Assembly (NCBI GenBank): GCA_963699535.1
Contig: CAVOUJ010000046.1
Coordinates: 33,258 to 97,257, forward strand
Origin: VBDM01 sp963699535
GTDB lineage: Bacteria; Pseudomonadota; Gammaproteobacteria; Burkholderiales; SG8-39
Length of the DNA: 64,000 bases
Direction of reading: 5' to 3'
Shown here piece by piece: positions 48,807-57,078 of this stretch. The notes beneath the pieces are model-generated. The model was not told where the DNA came from. It ran no database searches and was given only the letters and a program-made list of their open reading frames with translations. The position numbers and the translations under genes are program-made. How positions within the stretch are numbered: the stretch's first letter is position 1; each line of letters starts with the position of its first letter.

Positions 48807-49154
48807 ATGATGCATATATCCAAGCTCCTCGCCGGGCTTGCGGCGGTTCTGGCGCTCGCCGGCTGCGTTCACCCGGACTTTGTCGGGATGAAAGACTACT
48901 GGATGCTGCACACCGAGGACATCCAGCGGCTCAAGCCCGGGATGACCCAGGCGGAGGTTCAGGAAATCCTCGGCAAGCCCCCGTGGAGGCTCGACTTCCC
49001 CCAGAGGGACGAGGAAATCTGGAGCTACCGCTACCTGGATTACCACACCCGCATGCGATCTTCGGTCCATTTCGACGGCCGGAAACTGCTCACGAAGGCA
49101 ACCCAAGAGTTCGATATGGACTACTACAGCGGCAGCGGGGAGGGGAGGCCCTGA
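48807..49154 (+). CDS. BamE/SmpA-like lipoprotein, copy 3 of 3
   Basis: A 115-residue diverged member of the array. Lipobox VLALAGC; the core keeps LKPGMTQAEVQEILGKPPWR, EEIWSYRYLDYHTRMRSSVH and TQEFDMDYYSGS. It lacks the GMEGI-PFWALS block of copies 1 and 2 and has a Gly-rich tail. The gap from copy 2 is 22 bp. It is convergent with hom, 18 bp away. Confidence 0.75.
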   Translation: MMHISKLLAGLAAVLALAGCVHPDFVGMKDYWMLHTEDIQRLKPGMTQAEVQEILGKPPWRLDFPQRDEEIWSYRYLDYHTRMRSSVHFDGRKLLTKATQEFDMDYYSGSGEGRP

Positions 49155-49172
49155 TACCGCAGTCGGTCGCGC

Positions 49173-50483
49173 CTACTGCAGTTCTTCCATCCGGATCCGG
49201 GTTACCGGCCCGGTGACCACCGGCAGGCCCTCGATCCGGCCGATCGCCGCGTTGACGTTCTTTTCCAGGGATTGATGGGTGAGCATGATGATGTCCACCT
49301 GCTCCTCTCCCTCCGCGGGCTCGCGCTGGATCATCGCCCCGATGGAGATGGCCGCATCGGCCAGGATTCGCGTGACGTCCGCGAGCACGCCCGGCCGGTC
49401 CTGTACGCGCATCCTCAGGTAATAGGACGTCACCACTTCCTCCATCGTCAGGATCCTGATATCGGCCATGCGGTCGGCCCGAAAGGCGAGGTGCGGCACG
49501 CGATGCTCGGGGTCCGCGGTGTGGAGCCGGGTCACATCGACAAGGTCCGCGACCACGGCGCTCCCGGTGGGCTCGGCGCCGGCCCCCGCACCGTAATACA
49601 GGGTCGCGCCGACGGCGTCACCCTTCACCAGCACGGCGTTCATCACGCCTTCGACGTTCGCGATGAGGCGCCGCGTGGGGATCAACGTCGGGTGCACGCG
49701 AAGCTCGATGCCCTCAGCGGTTCGCTTGGTGATCCCGAGCAGCTTGATGCGATAGCCGAGCTGTTCGGCATAGCGGATGTCACCCTGCGTGAGCCTTGTG
49801 ATGCCCTCCTTGTAGCACTTGTCGAACTGCATCGGAACGCCGAACGCGATGGCGGCCATGATGGTCAGCTTGTGCGCCGCGTCGATCCCTTCTATGTCGA
49901 AGGTCGGGTCGACCTCGGCGTAGCCGAGCCTTTGCGCCTCCTTCAGCACGACATCGAACGCGAGACCCTTCTCGCGCATCTCGGAAAGAATGAAATTCGA
50001 AGTGCCGTTGATGATCCCCGCGATCCACTCGATGCGGTTGGCGGTGAGACCCTCGCGCAGCGCCTTGATGATGGGGACGCCGCCGGCGACCGCGCCCTCG
50101 AAGGCGACCATCACGCCCTTCCTCTGTGCAACGGCGAAGATCTCGTTGCCGTGCGTCGCGAGCAACGCCTTGTTCGCGGTGACCACGTGCTTGCCGTTCT
50201 CCAGGGCGGCAAGAACGAGGTCTTTTGCGACAGTGCAGCCACCGATCAACTCGATGACGATGTCGATCGCGGGGTCGCGCACGACCTCGAATGCGTCGGC
50301 TGTGACTCGCGCGCCGCCTGCGACGAGTTTTCTCGCCTTCTCGATCTCCTTGTCGGCGACCACGCTGATGCGGATGTCACGGCCGGCGCGGCGCGAGATT
50401 TCCTCGCGATTGCGCGCCAGAACGGCCCAGGTGCCGCCACCCACTGTGCCGATTCCGAGCAGACCGGCGTTAATGGGCTTCAC
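49173..50483 (-). CDS. hom: Homoserine dehydrogenase
   Basis: A 436-residue NAD(P)-dependent enzyme reducing aspartate semialdehyde to homoserine. Rossmann motif: AGLLGIGTVGGGTWAVLARN; catalytic region: FEGAVAGGVPIIKALREGL and AEVDPTFDIEGIDAAHKLTI. The C-terminal ACT domain (QDRPGVLADVTRILADAAIS) gives feedback inhibition, usually by threonine. GTG 50483 overlaps the end of the acetyltransferase gene by 14 bp, so it is coupled to alaC-acetyltransferase. Confidence 0.95.
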   Translation of the reverse strand: MKPINAGLLGIGTVGGGTWAVLARNREEISRRAGRDIRISVVADKEIEKARKLVAGGARVTADAFEVVRDPAIDIVIELIGGCTVAKDLVLAALENGKHVVTANKALLATHGNEIFAVAQRKGVMVAFEGAVAGGVPIIKALREGLTANRIEWIAGIINGTSNFILSEMREKGLAFDVVLKEAQRLGYAEVDPTFDIEGIDAAHKLTIMAAIAFGVPMQFDKCYKEGITRLTQGDIRYAEQLGYRIKLLGITKRTAEGIELRVHPTLIPTRRLIANVEGVMNAVLVKGDAVGATLYYGAGAGAEPTGSAVVADLVDVTRLHTADPEHRVPHLAFRADRMADIRILTMEEVVTSYYLRMRVQDRPGVLADVTRILADAAISIGAMIQREPAEGEEQVDIIMLTHQSLEKNVNAAIGRIEGLPVVTGPVTRIRMEELQ

Positions 50484-51069
50484 GTCTATTCAGTCTGAAA
50501 AGGAGATTCTTCTTCACGTCGGGCCACTCGCCGGCAAGGACGCTGTACATCACCGTGTCGCGCACGCTGCCGTCGCGGCGCGGATGATGATGCCGGATGA
50601 CGCCGTCCTTTTTCGCACCGAGCGCCTCGATGGCGCGCTGCGAGCGGAAGTTGAAGTTGTCGGTGCGCAGACCGATCACCTTGCAGCCGAGCCTTTCGAA
50701 GCCGAACTCGAACAGCAGAAGCTTGCAGGCGGAATTCACATGAGTTTTCTGGAAGCGCTGTGCGTACCAGGTCCAACCGATCTCGACGCGGCTCGCCTCG
50801 AGGATGATGTCATGGTAGCGCGTGCTGCCGGCGACCGCGCCGCTTTTCAGTTCCCGGACCGCCCACGGCAACATCTCTCCGGATTCCTGTTTCCGCAGTG
50901 CAAGGCGGATATAGTCGGCAGTCTGCGCCGGCTCGGGCACCGTGGTGAAGAAGAGCTCCCAGAGCCGACCGTCGGCGGCGGCGGCCGCAAGATCCTTCTC
51001 GTGCGCCGCCGAAAGGGGTTCGAGCCGCACACCGTTGCCTTCGAGGGTGACCGGAGTCGGCTTGATCAC
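50470..51069 (-). CDS. GNAT-family N-acetyltransferase, RimJ/RimL type
   Basis: A 199-residue GNAT protein. It begins MIKPTPVTLEGNGVRLEPLS, a typical RimJ/RimL N-terminus. EIGWTWYAQRFQKTHVNSAC and RTDNFNFRSQRAIEALGAKK are the acetyl-CoA binding and late conserved regions. GTG 51069 overlaps the aminotransferase stop, and its own end overlaps hom. The acyl acceptor is unknown; its location inside the alaC-hom operon is notable but not diagnostic. Confidence 0.82.
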   Translation of the reverse strand: MIKPTPVTLEGNGVRLEPLSAAHEKDLAAAAADGRLWELFFTTVPEPAQTADYIRLALRKQESGEMLPWAVRELKSGAVAGSTRYHDIILEASRVEIGWTWYAQRFQKTHVNSACKLLLFEFGFERLGCKVIGLRTDNFNFRSQRAIEALGAKKDGVIRHHHPRRDGSVRDTVMYSVLAGEWPDVKKNLLFRLNRREAH

Positions 51070-52262
51070 GCCCCGCCTCCAAGCAGGCCATCCTTGCGGA
51101 ACATGTCCTTGATGCCGCGGATCGCCTGGCGCGACCTCGGCTCGTTCTCGATCAGCGCGATGCGCACGTAGTCGTCGCCGTAGTCGCCGAATCCGATTCC
51201 GGGCGATACCGCGACCTTCGCATCCTTCAGGACCTTCTTGGCGAACTCCAGCGAGCCGAGGCCGGCGTAGGGCTCGGGAATCTTCGCCCAGACGTACATC
51301 GAGGCCCTCGGGTTGTCGACATTCCAGCCGATCTCGTGCAGTCCCTTTACGATGACGTCGCGCCTTCTCTGATACTTCATGCGGTGCTCTTCGACGCACT
51401 CCTGCGGCCCCTCGAGCGCAACGATGGACGCCACCTGGATCGGAGTGAAGCTGCCGTAGTCGTGGTAGCTCTTGATTCGCGCCAGCGCATTGACGAGATC
51501 CCTGTTCCCCACCATGAAGCCGATCCGCCAGCCCGCCATGTTGTAACTCTTCGACATGGTGAAGAATTCCACGGCGATGTCGCGCGCGCCGGGCACCTGC
51601 ATGATGGAAGGCGCCTTCCAGCCGTCGAACGTGATATCGGCGTAAGCGAGGTCGTGCACGACCAGGATGTCGTGGGTCTTGGCGAGGGCGATGACCCGCT
51701 CGAAAAAATCCAGCTCGACGCATCTTGCAGTAGGGTTCGACGGAAATCCGATCACCAGCATCTTCGGCTTGGGAATCAGCTCGCGGATCGCGCGCTCGAG
51801 CTCCTCGAAAAAATCCACGTCGGCCGTCATGCGCACCGAACGGATATCGGCGCCCGCGATGATCGCGCCGTAGATGTGGATCGGGTAACTGGGATTGGGC
51901 ACGAGCACGGTGTCGCCCCGGTCCAGGCACGCGAGCATCAGGTGCGCGAGCCCCTCCTTGGAGCCTATGGTGACGATCGCTTCGGAGTCGGGGTCGAACT
52001 CGACGCCGTAGCGCCTCTTGTACCAAGTGCAGATCGCGCGGCGCAGGCGTGGAATGCCCTTGGACACCGAGTAGCCGTGCGTGTCGCCGCGCTGGACGGC
52101 TTCGACGAGCTTGGCGACGATGTGAGCGGGCGTGGGACCGTCCGGGTTGCCCATGCTCATGTCGATGACATCCTCGCCCGCATGCCGCGCCGCCATCTTC
52201 AACTCGTTGGTGATATTGAAGACGTAGGGCGGAAGACGCTGGATGCGGGAGAACTCTCTCAT
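51066..52262 (-). CDS. alaC: Alanine-forming PLP aminotransferase (AlaC-like)
   Basis: A 398-residue class I aminotransferase. It starts MREFSRIQRLPPYVFNITNE. The PLP-Lys region is EFFTMSKSYNMAGWRIGFMV, and the phosphate-binding stretch is VTIGSKEGLAHLMLACLDRG. This AlaC/AlaA-like form commonly precedes hom and thrC in Betaproteobacteria. ATG 52262 is preferred; upstream in-frame codons lie in the promoter repeat (52249-52379). In related genomes the Mth938-domain gene is expected on the other side of this promoter, but here a 2.4 kb segment intervenes. Confidence 0.9.
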   Translation of the reverse strand: MREFSRIQRLPPYVFNITNELKMAARHAGEDVIDMSMGNPDGPTPAHIVAKLVEAVQRGDTHGYSVSKGIPRLRRAICTWYKRRYGVEFDPDSEAIVTIGSKEGLAHLMLACLDRGDTVLVPNPSYPIHIYGAIIAGADIRSVRMTADVDFFEELERAIRELIPKPKMLVIGFPSNPTARCVELDFFERVIALAKTHDILVVHDLAYADITFDGWKAPSIMQVPGARDIAVEFFTMSKSYNMAGWRIGFMVGNRDLVNALARIKSYHDYGSFTPIQVASIVALEGPQECVEEHRMKYQRRRDVIVKGLHEIGWNVDNPRASMYVWAKIPEPYAGLGSLEFAKKVLKDAKVAVSPGIGFGDYGDDYVRIALIENEPRSRQAIRGIKDMFRKDGLLGGGA

Positions 52263-52379
52263 GGCGGCGGGTCGGGGGTGCACTCGCAGATCGGCCTGGA
52301 GCCGCGCTGCAACGCAAAAAGTAGTAATGTTACCGGACACTTACAGCACGGGCAAACTTGAAGCGGGAACGCCAAGCGA
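52249..52379. repeat. Promoter repeat, copy A (alaC side)
   Basis: This intergenic stretch, including the alaC start region, is repeated at 54754-54880. The core 52277-52379 matches 54778-54880 at 94 of 103 bases without gaps. On the minus strand it contains TTGCCC and TAACAT spaced 17 bp, a plausible alaC promoter. In the plus direction a TTG-initiated frame matching the Mth938 start continues only 11 codons to TAA. Confidence 0.75.
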
Positions 52380-52520
52380 TATCGATCCTGTAAGGCAAGG
52401 CGCGTTGGCCTTTGCGGGTCCCGGCCGAGACCTCACCGAGCAGCCTTGGGCCTCGGTTTGCTATCTCAAAGCAACCTGAAGGCAAAGGCCGAAGAGCCGG
52501 GTTCGATCGCGCCCCGTTTC

Positions 52521-53652
52521 TCAATGTCTCTGCCCGGAGCCGGGCCACGCCCCGGAGACGGGGCGCGCCGGGAGCAGGAGCGCGCCTTCCTGCAGATCGC
52601 CGGGAAGAACGGGCCGTTCGGGAAGGTCGTACTCGATCCTCTCGGTACGGCCGGAGCGGAAGATCTCCAGCACGAGATGCTGTCCGATGCGTAGCGCATT
52701 CATTGTCTCGCCGAGGCGCTCGGGGTGTCGATCGGCGCACCATTTATCCGGGTGACGATGTCGCCTCCCCAGAGCAACTCGATTCCGTCGACGGCGATCT
52801 CATGCTCGCCGCCGCGCAAGCCCGCCTTCTCCGCGGGACTTTGCGGTTCGATGACTTCCACCAGTAGCCCGGTTACCACGGGGACGTTCAGGACACGGTT
52901 CATTCTCTTGTCCACCAGCTGTCCGTGAAAGCCGAGCCACGGACGCGCGACACGCCCGTGCTCGACGAGCAACGGAAGCACGGCGCGAATCAAGTTGGCC
53001 GGCACTGCGAATCCCAGCCCCTGGGCCTCCGCGATAATCTCCGTCGTCATTCCGATCACCTTTCCGCAGCGATCGAGCAGCGGGCCGCCCGAGTTCCCCG
53101 GGATTGATCGGCGCATCCGTCTGGATCATGGTCCGGGACAGCGACAGCGGCCTTTCCGGGAGGAGGCGATTGAGCGCCGAAATTACCCCGCGCGTGAGAG
53201 TCTGCTCGAGACCGAGGGGATTTCCAATCGTCACGACGTCGTCCCCGACCTGCGCCGCGTCGGAGTCGCCGAACTCGACCAACGGAAGGCTCTCGTTCGC
53301 TTTCAGTGGGTATCTGAATGACGGCGATGTCGAATATCGGGTCTTGCCCGACAACGCGGGCCGGGCGAACGGTCCCGTCGTCGAGTGTTACTGCCAGCGC
53401 CTGCGCGCCGTACACTACATGAGAGTTCGTCACGATCAGGCCGTTCGGCGCCACGATGAATCCGGAGCCGACTCCGCGCTGCACGCGCTTGGTGACGCGA
53501 TACGGGTTGACCGAGCGCGTCGTCACGGTGACCACAGCCGGGGAGGCGGTGATATAGATGTCGCGAAACGACCTCTCGCAGTCGGCCCCTGCTGCGGGTT
53601 GCGAAGCCTGTATCAGTACTGCGAGCAATATCGGAACAAGAAGTCGAGTCAC
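52521..53652 (-). pseudogene. DegP/HtrA-like serine protease with PDZ domain (three frameshifts)
   Basis: An exported trypsin-like protease. Signal peptide: MTRLLVPILLAVLIQASQPA. The catalytic His is in IVTNSHVVYGAQALAVTLDD, the Asp in GQDPIFDIAVIQIP, and the Ser in PGNSGGPLLDRCGKVIGM. A PDZ domain follows (VEVIEPQSPAEKAGLRGGEH, with the family GGDIVTRINGAPID). Two extra bases near 53305-53310 and 53095-53102, and one missing base near 52722, break the frame. Correction gives about 376 residues, a complete protein. Because it sits in the inserted segment and has three lesions, true decay is possible. Confidence 0.7.
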
Positions 53653-53868
53653 GGCGTCTCCCGGTCAGTTGAAGAAAGTTTCCCCAGATATCGGTGGCAC
53701 TCGAGCCGGGGATCTGCATGATTTCGGGCCGCGGTCGTTGGACAGCATCGCGACGGGGCGTCTAATATCCGGACTTGGCGAGGATTCTCGCCAGGAGTGG
53801 TGTCAATTGCCGGCATCCTTGTTGAGCGATACGCGATTCCGAAAACTGGATCGGATCCCACGATTCCC

Positions 53869-54198
53869 ATGACCGGTGAATCGTCACATGAGCAGCGAGA
53901 GCACGATCTCACGATGCATGTGTTCTCAATTTCCGCCGCAATGGTTGGGGTATGCCTAACCGCGATCGGAATACTCCGGTTGGTTGCAGCGCAGACCCAG
54001 GTACAAACCCTGGGTGACGAGTTTCTTGCGGCGAATGCCTTTCTGTTCGTCTTCTGTTGCTTTCTCTCATTCTGGTCCTTCAAGACCAGTCAGCCGCGAC
54101 TTCGTCGGAGGTTACGGTTGGTTGTCGATGTCCTGTTCATGGTCGCTTTGTTCGTAATGGTCTGCATCTGCGCCATCATCGCCTATGCACTCATCTAG
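53869..54198 (+). CDS. Small membrane protein of unknown function
   Basis: A 109-residue protein with three hydrophobic segments: MHVFSISAAMVGVCLTAIGI, AANAFLFVFCCFLSFWSF, and LVVDVLFMVALFVMVCICAI. A charged N-terminus (MTGESSHEQREHDLT) precedes them. ATG 53869 is preferred to GTG 53797, which would add 24 residues with no membrane logic. Related small membrane proteins with an EHDLTMH-F start occur in other environmental proteobacteria, but no function is known. It overlaps the EF-hand gene by 14 bp, so the two are probably coexpressed. Less GC-rich than flanks. Confidence 0.6.
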   Translation: MTGESSHEQREHDLTMHVFSISAAMVGVCLTAIGILRLVAAQTQVQTLGDEFLAANAFLFVFCCFLSFWSFKTSQPRLRRRLRLVVDVLFMVALFVMVCICAIIAYALI

Positions 54199-54670
54199 TT
54201 CGCTGCGTACAGTTAGGGGGCTCGCCACAGCGGCGTTCCGGTCGTGGTTTCGCGTCTTCTGTGCTGGAGCGTTGCTTGCTGTTGCCGCCGTTGTCGCCGC
54301 CGCCGATGCCGATGATGACATTGCGGATTTTCTCGATTTGAACGGCGATCGACGCATTTCCTTCGATGAGTTTGTTCACAGTATTGCGGTGAAAGCGGTG
54401 CGTGAGTTGGATAAGGACAAGGATGGTTTGCTGAGCCCAGCAGAAGCCGCGCGGTCGGGCGATACCGGGCGCGCCGGTACTCATGCGATCGACCACGCTG
54501 ATGCCGATGGCGATGGTCGGGTGAGCCACGACGAACTGGTGCAGGCGATACGCGCGAATCCGGGAATAAGGGCGCTGTTTCAGAAGCACGACAAGGACGG
54601 GGACGACTTCCTGAGCGAATCCGAGTTGAGGGAGATTCACGGCGTGCCACTGATTCGGATTCAATTCTGA
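54185..54670 (+). CDS. Secreted EF-hand calcium-binding protein
   Basis: A 161-residue protein with four EF-hand loops: DLNGDRRISFDEF, DKDKDGLLSPAEA, DADGDGRVSHDEL and DKDGDDFLSESEL, each with Asp at positions 1 and 3 and Glu at the end. The N-terminus has a hydrophobic stretch (RVFCAGALLAVAAVVAAADA) that looks like a signal peptide after a basic region. Calcium binding is likely; partner unknown. It overlaps the membrane-protein gene and lies inside the segment flanked by promoter repeats. Confidence 0.8.
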   Translation: MHSSSSLRTVRGLATAAFRSWFRVFCAGALLAVAAVVAAADADDDIADFLDLNGDRRISFDEFVHSIAVKAVRELDKDKDGLLSPAEAARSGDTGRAGTHAIDHADADGDGRVSHDELVQAIRANPGIRALFQKHDKDGDDFLSESELREIHGVPLIRIQF

Positions 54671-54753
54671 CACGTCTCGGTGAATCATAGCGAAATGCCC
54701 GCCGCCGACCGTCAGGATGCGCCTCAGGCGCCTAAAACAACCTGAAAAGGAAA

Positions 54754-54880
54754 GAGACTCTCTGATAGCTGCAGGCCGGTGCACTCGCAGATCCGCCTGG
54801 AGCCGCGCTGCACCGCAAAAAGTGGTAATGTTGCCGAACACTTACAGCACCGGCAAACTTGAAGCTGCAACGCGAAGCGA
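54754..54880. repeat. Promoter repeat, copy B (Mth938 side)
   Basis: Homologue of 52249-52379 (core 94 of 103 bases identical). On the minus strand, the alaC start ATGAGAGAG has become ATCAGAGAG and the likely -10 TAACAT has become CAACAT, so the alaC-directed half looks inactive. The plus-strand half is intact and leads into the Mth938-domain gene, whose TTG start is at 54859. Confidence 0.75.
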
Positions 54881-55230
54881 CCCCCTCGCTGAACGCCTTC
54901 ACCGGCTACGGCGCGGGCTACGTGATGGTCAACCACCGGCGCATCGAGCGAAGCGTGGTCGTGCTTCCCGACCGGATCATCTCGGACTGGGCCGCGACGA
55001 CCTTCGAGGCACTCGCGCCCGGGCATCTCGGCGCGCTCGCCGAACTGGGATGCGAGATCGTCCTCCTCGGCACGGGCAGCCAACTGCGTTTTCCTCACCC
55101 CGAGATCGTGCGCCCGATCGTGCAATCCCGGGTCGGCTTCGAGGTGATGGACGTGCAGGCAGCCTGCCGCACCTACAACATCCTCCTCTCCGAGGGGCGC
55201 AGGGTGGCGGCGGCGTTGTTGTTGGGGTGA
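54859..55230 (+). CDS. Mth938 (DUF498) domain protein
   Basis: A 123-residue protein of the Mth938/NDUFAF3-like family: SLNAFTGYGAGYVMVNHRRI, VLPDRIISDWAATTFEALAP, LAELGCEIVLLGTGSQLRFP and VMDVQAACRTYNILLSEGRR. Function in bacteria is unknown; the eukaryotic relative acts in complex I assembly. TTG 54859 is used (MKLQREATPS) and has no strong ribosome-binding site. In Betaproteobacteria this gene usually lies divergent to the alaC-type aminotransferase; here it is 2.6 kb away, with a second copy of the shared promoter region. Confidence 0.88.
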   Translation: MKLQREATPSLNAFTGYGAGYVMVNHRRIERSVVVLPDRIISDWAATTFEALAPGHLGALAELGCEIVLLGTGSQLRFPHPEIVRPIVQSRVGFEVMDVQAACRTYNILLSEGRRVAAALLLG

Positions 55231-55347
55231 AAGCGAAGTTCGAACGCTCAACGCTGGGTTATCATGGGCGGGTTGATAGGACACTGAAAGTGAAGCTGGA
55301 CTTGCCCGACAGCTTGGCCAGAGTGGTTAGGGACAGGAGGTGAAAGT

Positions 55348-56073
55348 ATGAGCGCGCGGACCAAAGCAACCGTAGGCGACGGAATAGCTGCCGGAAATGC
55401 CGGGTGGACCTTCAGCAACGACGTAGCCCGTACGTTTTCGAGCCACGTCAGCAAATCGGTCCCTCTGTACAACGAAGGTCACGACCTCATCTGCTCGCTT
55501 TCGGATTTCTTCGTGCAAGACTCCTCCATTTGTTACGAGCTCGGCTCCTCGACCGGAGCGCTGATCAGAAAGCTTGCGCTTCGCCATGCCGCAACCAAAG
55601 CGCGGTTCGTCGGCATCGAGTCGGTTCCCCAAATGATCGCGCAGGCTCGCGCGGAATGCGGCGCCATGAAGAACCTCGAATTCATTCAGGATGACATCAA
55701 TCTCTTCCCGTACGAGCCTGCCGATCTATTCTGTTCATTCTGCACCATACAGTTCGTGCCACCGTATCTGCGGCAGACACTGTTCGACCGTCTCTACCAG
55801 AGCCTCAATTGGGGCGGCGCGCTAATGATCTACGAGAAAGTAAGGGCACCAGACGCGCGGTTTCAGGACTACATGACGGCGGTGTACACCGACTACAAGC
55901 TGGATCGCGGCTATACGCCCGACGAGATCATCGGCAAGGCGCGCAGTTTGAAGCGGGTGCAAGAGCCATTTTCAACCCAGGGTTATCTGGATCTTTTCAA
56001 GCGCGCAGGGTTTGTCGATGTGATGAGCATCATTAAGTGGGTTTGCTTCGAAGGGTTTCTCGCCATCAAGTAG
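55348..56073 (+). CDS. CmoA-like SAM-dependent methyltransferase
   Basis: A 241-residue class I methyltransferase. The SAM motif is CYELGSSTGALIRKLALRHA (usual E/DxGxGxG changed to ELGSSTG, as in CmoA), then ARFVGIESVPQMIAQARAEC. FCTIQFVPPYLRQTLFDRLY and GGALMIYEKVRAPD also parallel CmoA, which makes carboxy-SAM for tRNA wobble modification. No cmoB is adjacent, so substrate and role are open. GGACAGGAGGTG precedes ATG 55348. A 17-codon frame ends five bases before the start. Confidence 0.65.
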   Translation: MSARTKATVGDGIAAGNAGWTFSNDVARTFSSHVSKSVPLYNEGHDLICSLSDFFVQDSSICYELGSSTGALIRKLALRHAATKARFVGIESVPQMIAQARAECGAMKNLEFIQDDINLFPYEPADLFCSFCTIQFVPPYLRQTLFDRLYQSLNWGGALMIYEKVRAPDARFQDYMTAVYTDYKLDRGYTPDEIIGKARSLKRVQEPFSTQGYLDLFKRAGFVDVMSIIKWVCFEGFLAIK

Positions 56074-56078
56074 TCCCC

Positions 56079-56226
56079 ATGAAGAACCACGAGATCTTCT
56101 CCGAGAAGACCCGGGCCGTTGGTGCGGTGGGCAGGCGAAGCGCAACGGCCTCGGCAACATCGACGTCTTCGACAAGCGGTACAACTTCGCCGGCCTGCTC
56201 GGCGAAGACCAGCCGATAGAACCGTG
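56079..56226 (+). pseudogene. Possible broken small ORF
   Basis: ATG 56079 gives MKNHEIFSEKTRAVGAVG. One base is apparently missing near 56130; then GQAKRNGLGNIDVFDKRYNF and AGLLGEDQPIEP follow to TGA 56224-56226. Joined, they form about 49 residues. No family was recognised. It overlaps the start of the membrane methyltransferase gene. Evidence is only that both frames read like protein. Confidence 0.3.
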
Positions 56227-56955
56227 ATTGTCAGACTTGGGCGCTGGCTGTTCCGCTTCCGCGGCGGCTTTGTCTTCACGGTGACCGTGCTGGGCGTTCT
56301 GCTGCTTTCCACGCCGCGCTACGTGCTCGATAGCGTGGGCCTCGACCCCTGGATGGACGCGCTGGGCATACTCGTCGCGCTGCTGGGCCTTGCGGTGCGC
56401 GCGGTAACCATCGGCTACGAGTACATCGTCCGCGGCGGACGCGACCGTCAGGTGTACGCGGACTACCTCGTGCAGGGCGGTGTCTACGCGCATACGCGCA
56501 ACCCGATGTACCTGGGCAATGGTCTGATGGTACTGGGCGCGGCGCTGATCGTGAACGCACCCGAGTTCTACCTTGTCGTGCTGCCGCTGACTTTTTTCTT
56601 CTACGCCGCGATCATCGCCGCCGAGGAGGCGTACCTCCGGGACAAATACGGAGCGGAATTCGACGCCTACTGTGCCCGCGTCAACCGCATCCTGCCCAAG
56701 CTGTCCGGATTCCGCAGTTCCGTCCGAGACATGCGGTTCAACTGGCGGCGGATGCTCGTCAAGGACTATAACCAGATGTTTTTTTCGGTGCTCTTGCTGG
56801 CGGGGCTCGCGCTTTGGGACGATTTCGTTATCCAGGGCACCACCGCCCTTCCCACGCTCGAGCGGGTGTTGATGTTCGTGCTACCGTGGATGGTGCTGTA
56901 CTTCATCGTGTGGCGGCTGAAGAAGACGCGGCGCATCGAGGGGGATCGCCCTTAG
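56224..56955 (+). CDS. Isoprenylcysteine carboxyl methyltransferase-like membrane protein
   Basis: A 243-residue membrane protein of the ICMT/PEMT methyltransferase class. It has about five to six hydrophobic segments (starting FRGGFVFTVTVLGVLLLSTP) and the family motif GVYAHTRNPMYLGNGLMVLG, with the EEAYLRDKYGAEFDAYCARV stretch near residue 140 that contacts SAM. The substrate is probably a lipid or isoprenoid; not determined. GTG 56224 is used. It precedes the aminoarabinose cluster. Confidence 0.8.
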   Translation: MIVRLGRWLFRFRGGFVFTVTVLGVLLLSTPRYVLDSVGLDPWMDALGILVALLGLAVRAVTIGYEYIVRGGRDRQVYADYLVQGGVYAHTRNPMYLGNGLMVLGAALIVNAPEFYLVVLPLTFFFYAAIIAAEEAYLRDKYGAEFDAYCARVNRILPKLSGFRSSVRDMRFNWRRMLVKDYNQMFFSVLLLAGLALWDDFVIQGTTALPTLERVLMFVLPWMVLYFIVWRLKKTRRIEGDRP

Positions 56956-57078
56956 CACGAGCAGGCGGCCCCGGGGCCGAAGCGCTTGCCGGGACTTGCA
57001 CGTAAAGTGGACCGCAAAGCCGTCCTCGCCGCCCAATCCACCCCCTTCAAAGACAAGAAAGAGAGAACAGCTCAATCC

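Noticed and set aside
52466..52699. Small frames between alaC and the protease
   Set aside because: They overlap the corrected PDZ tail of the protease and have no independent support.
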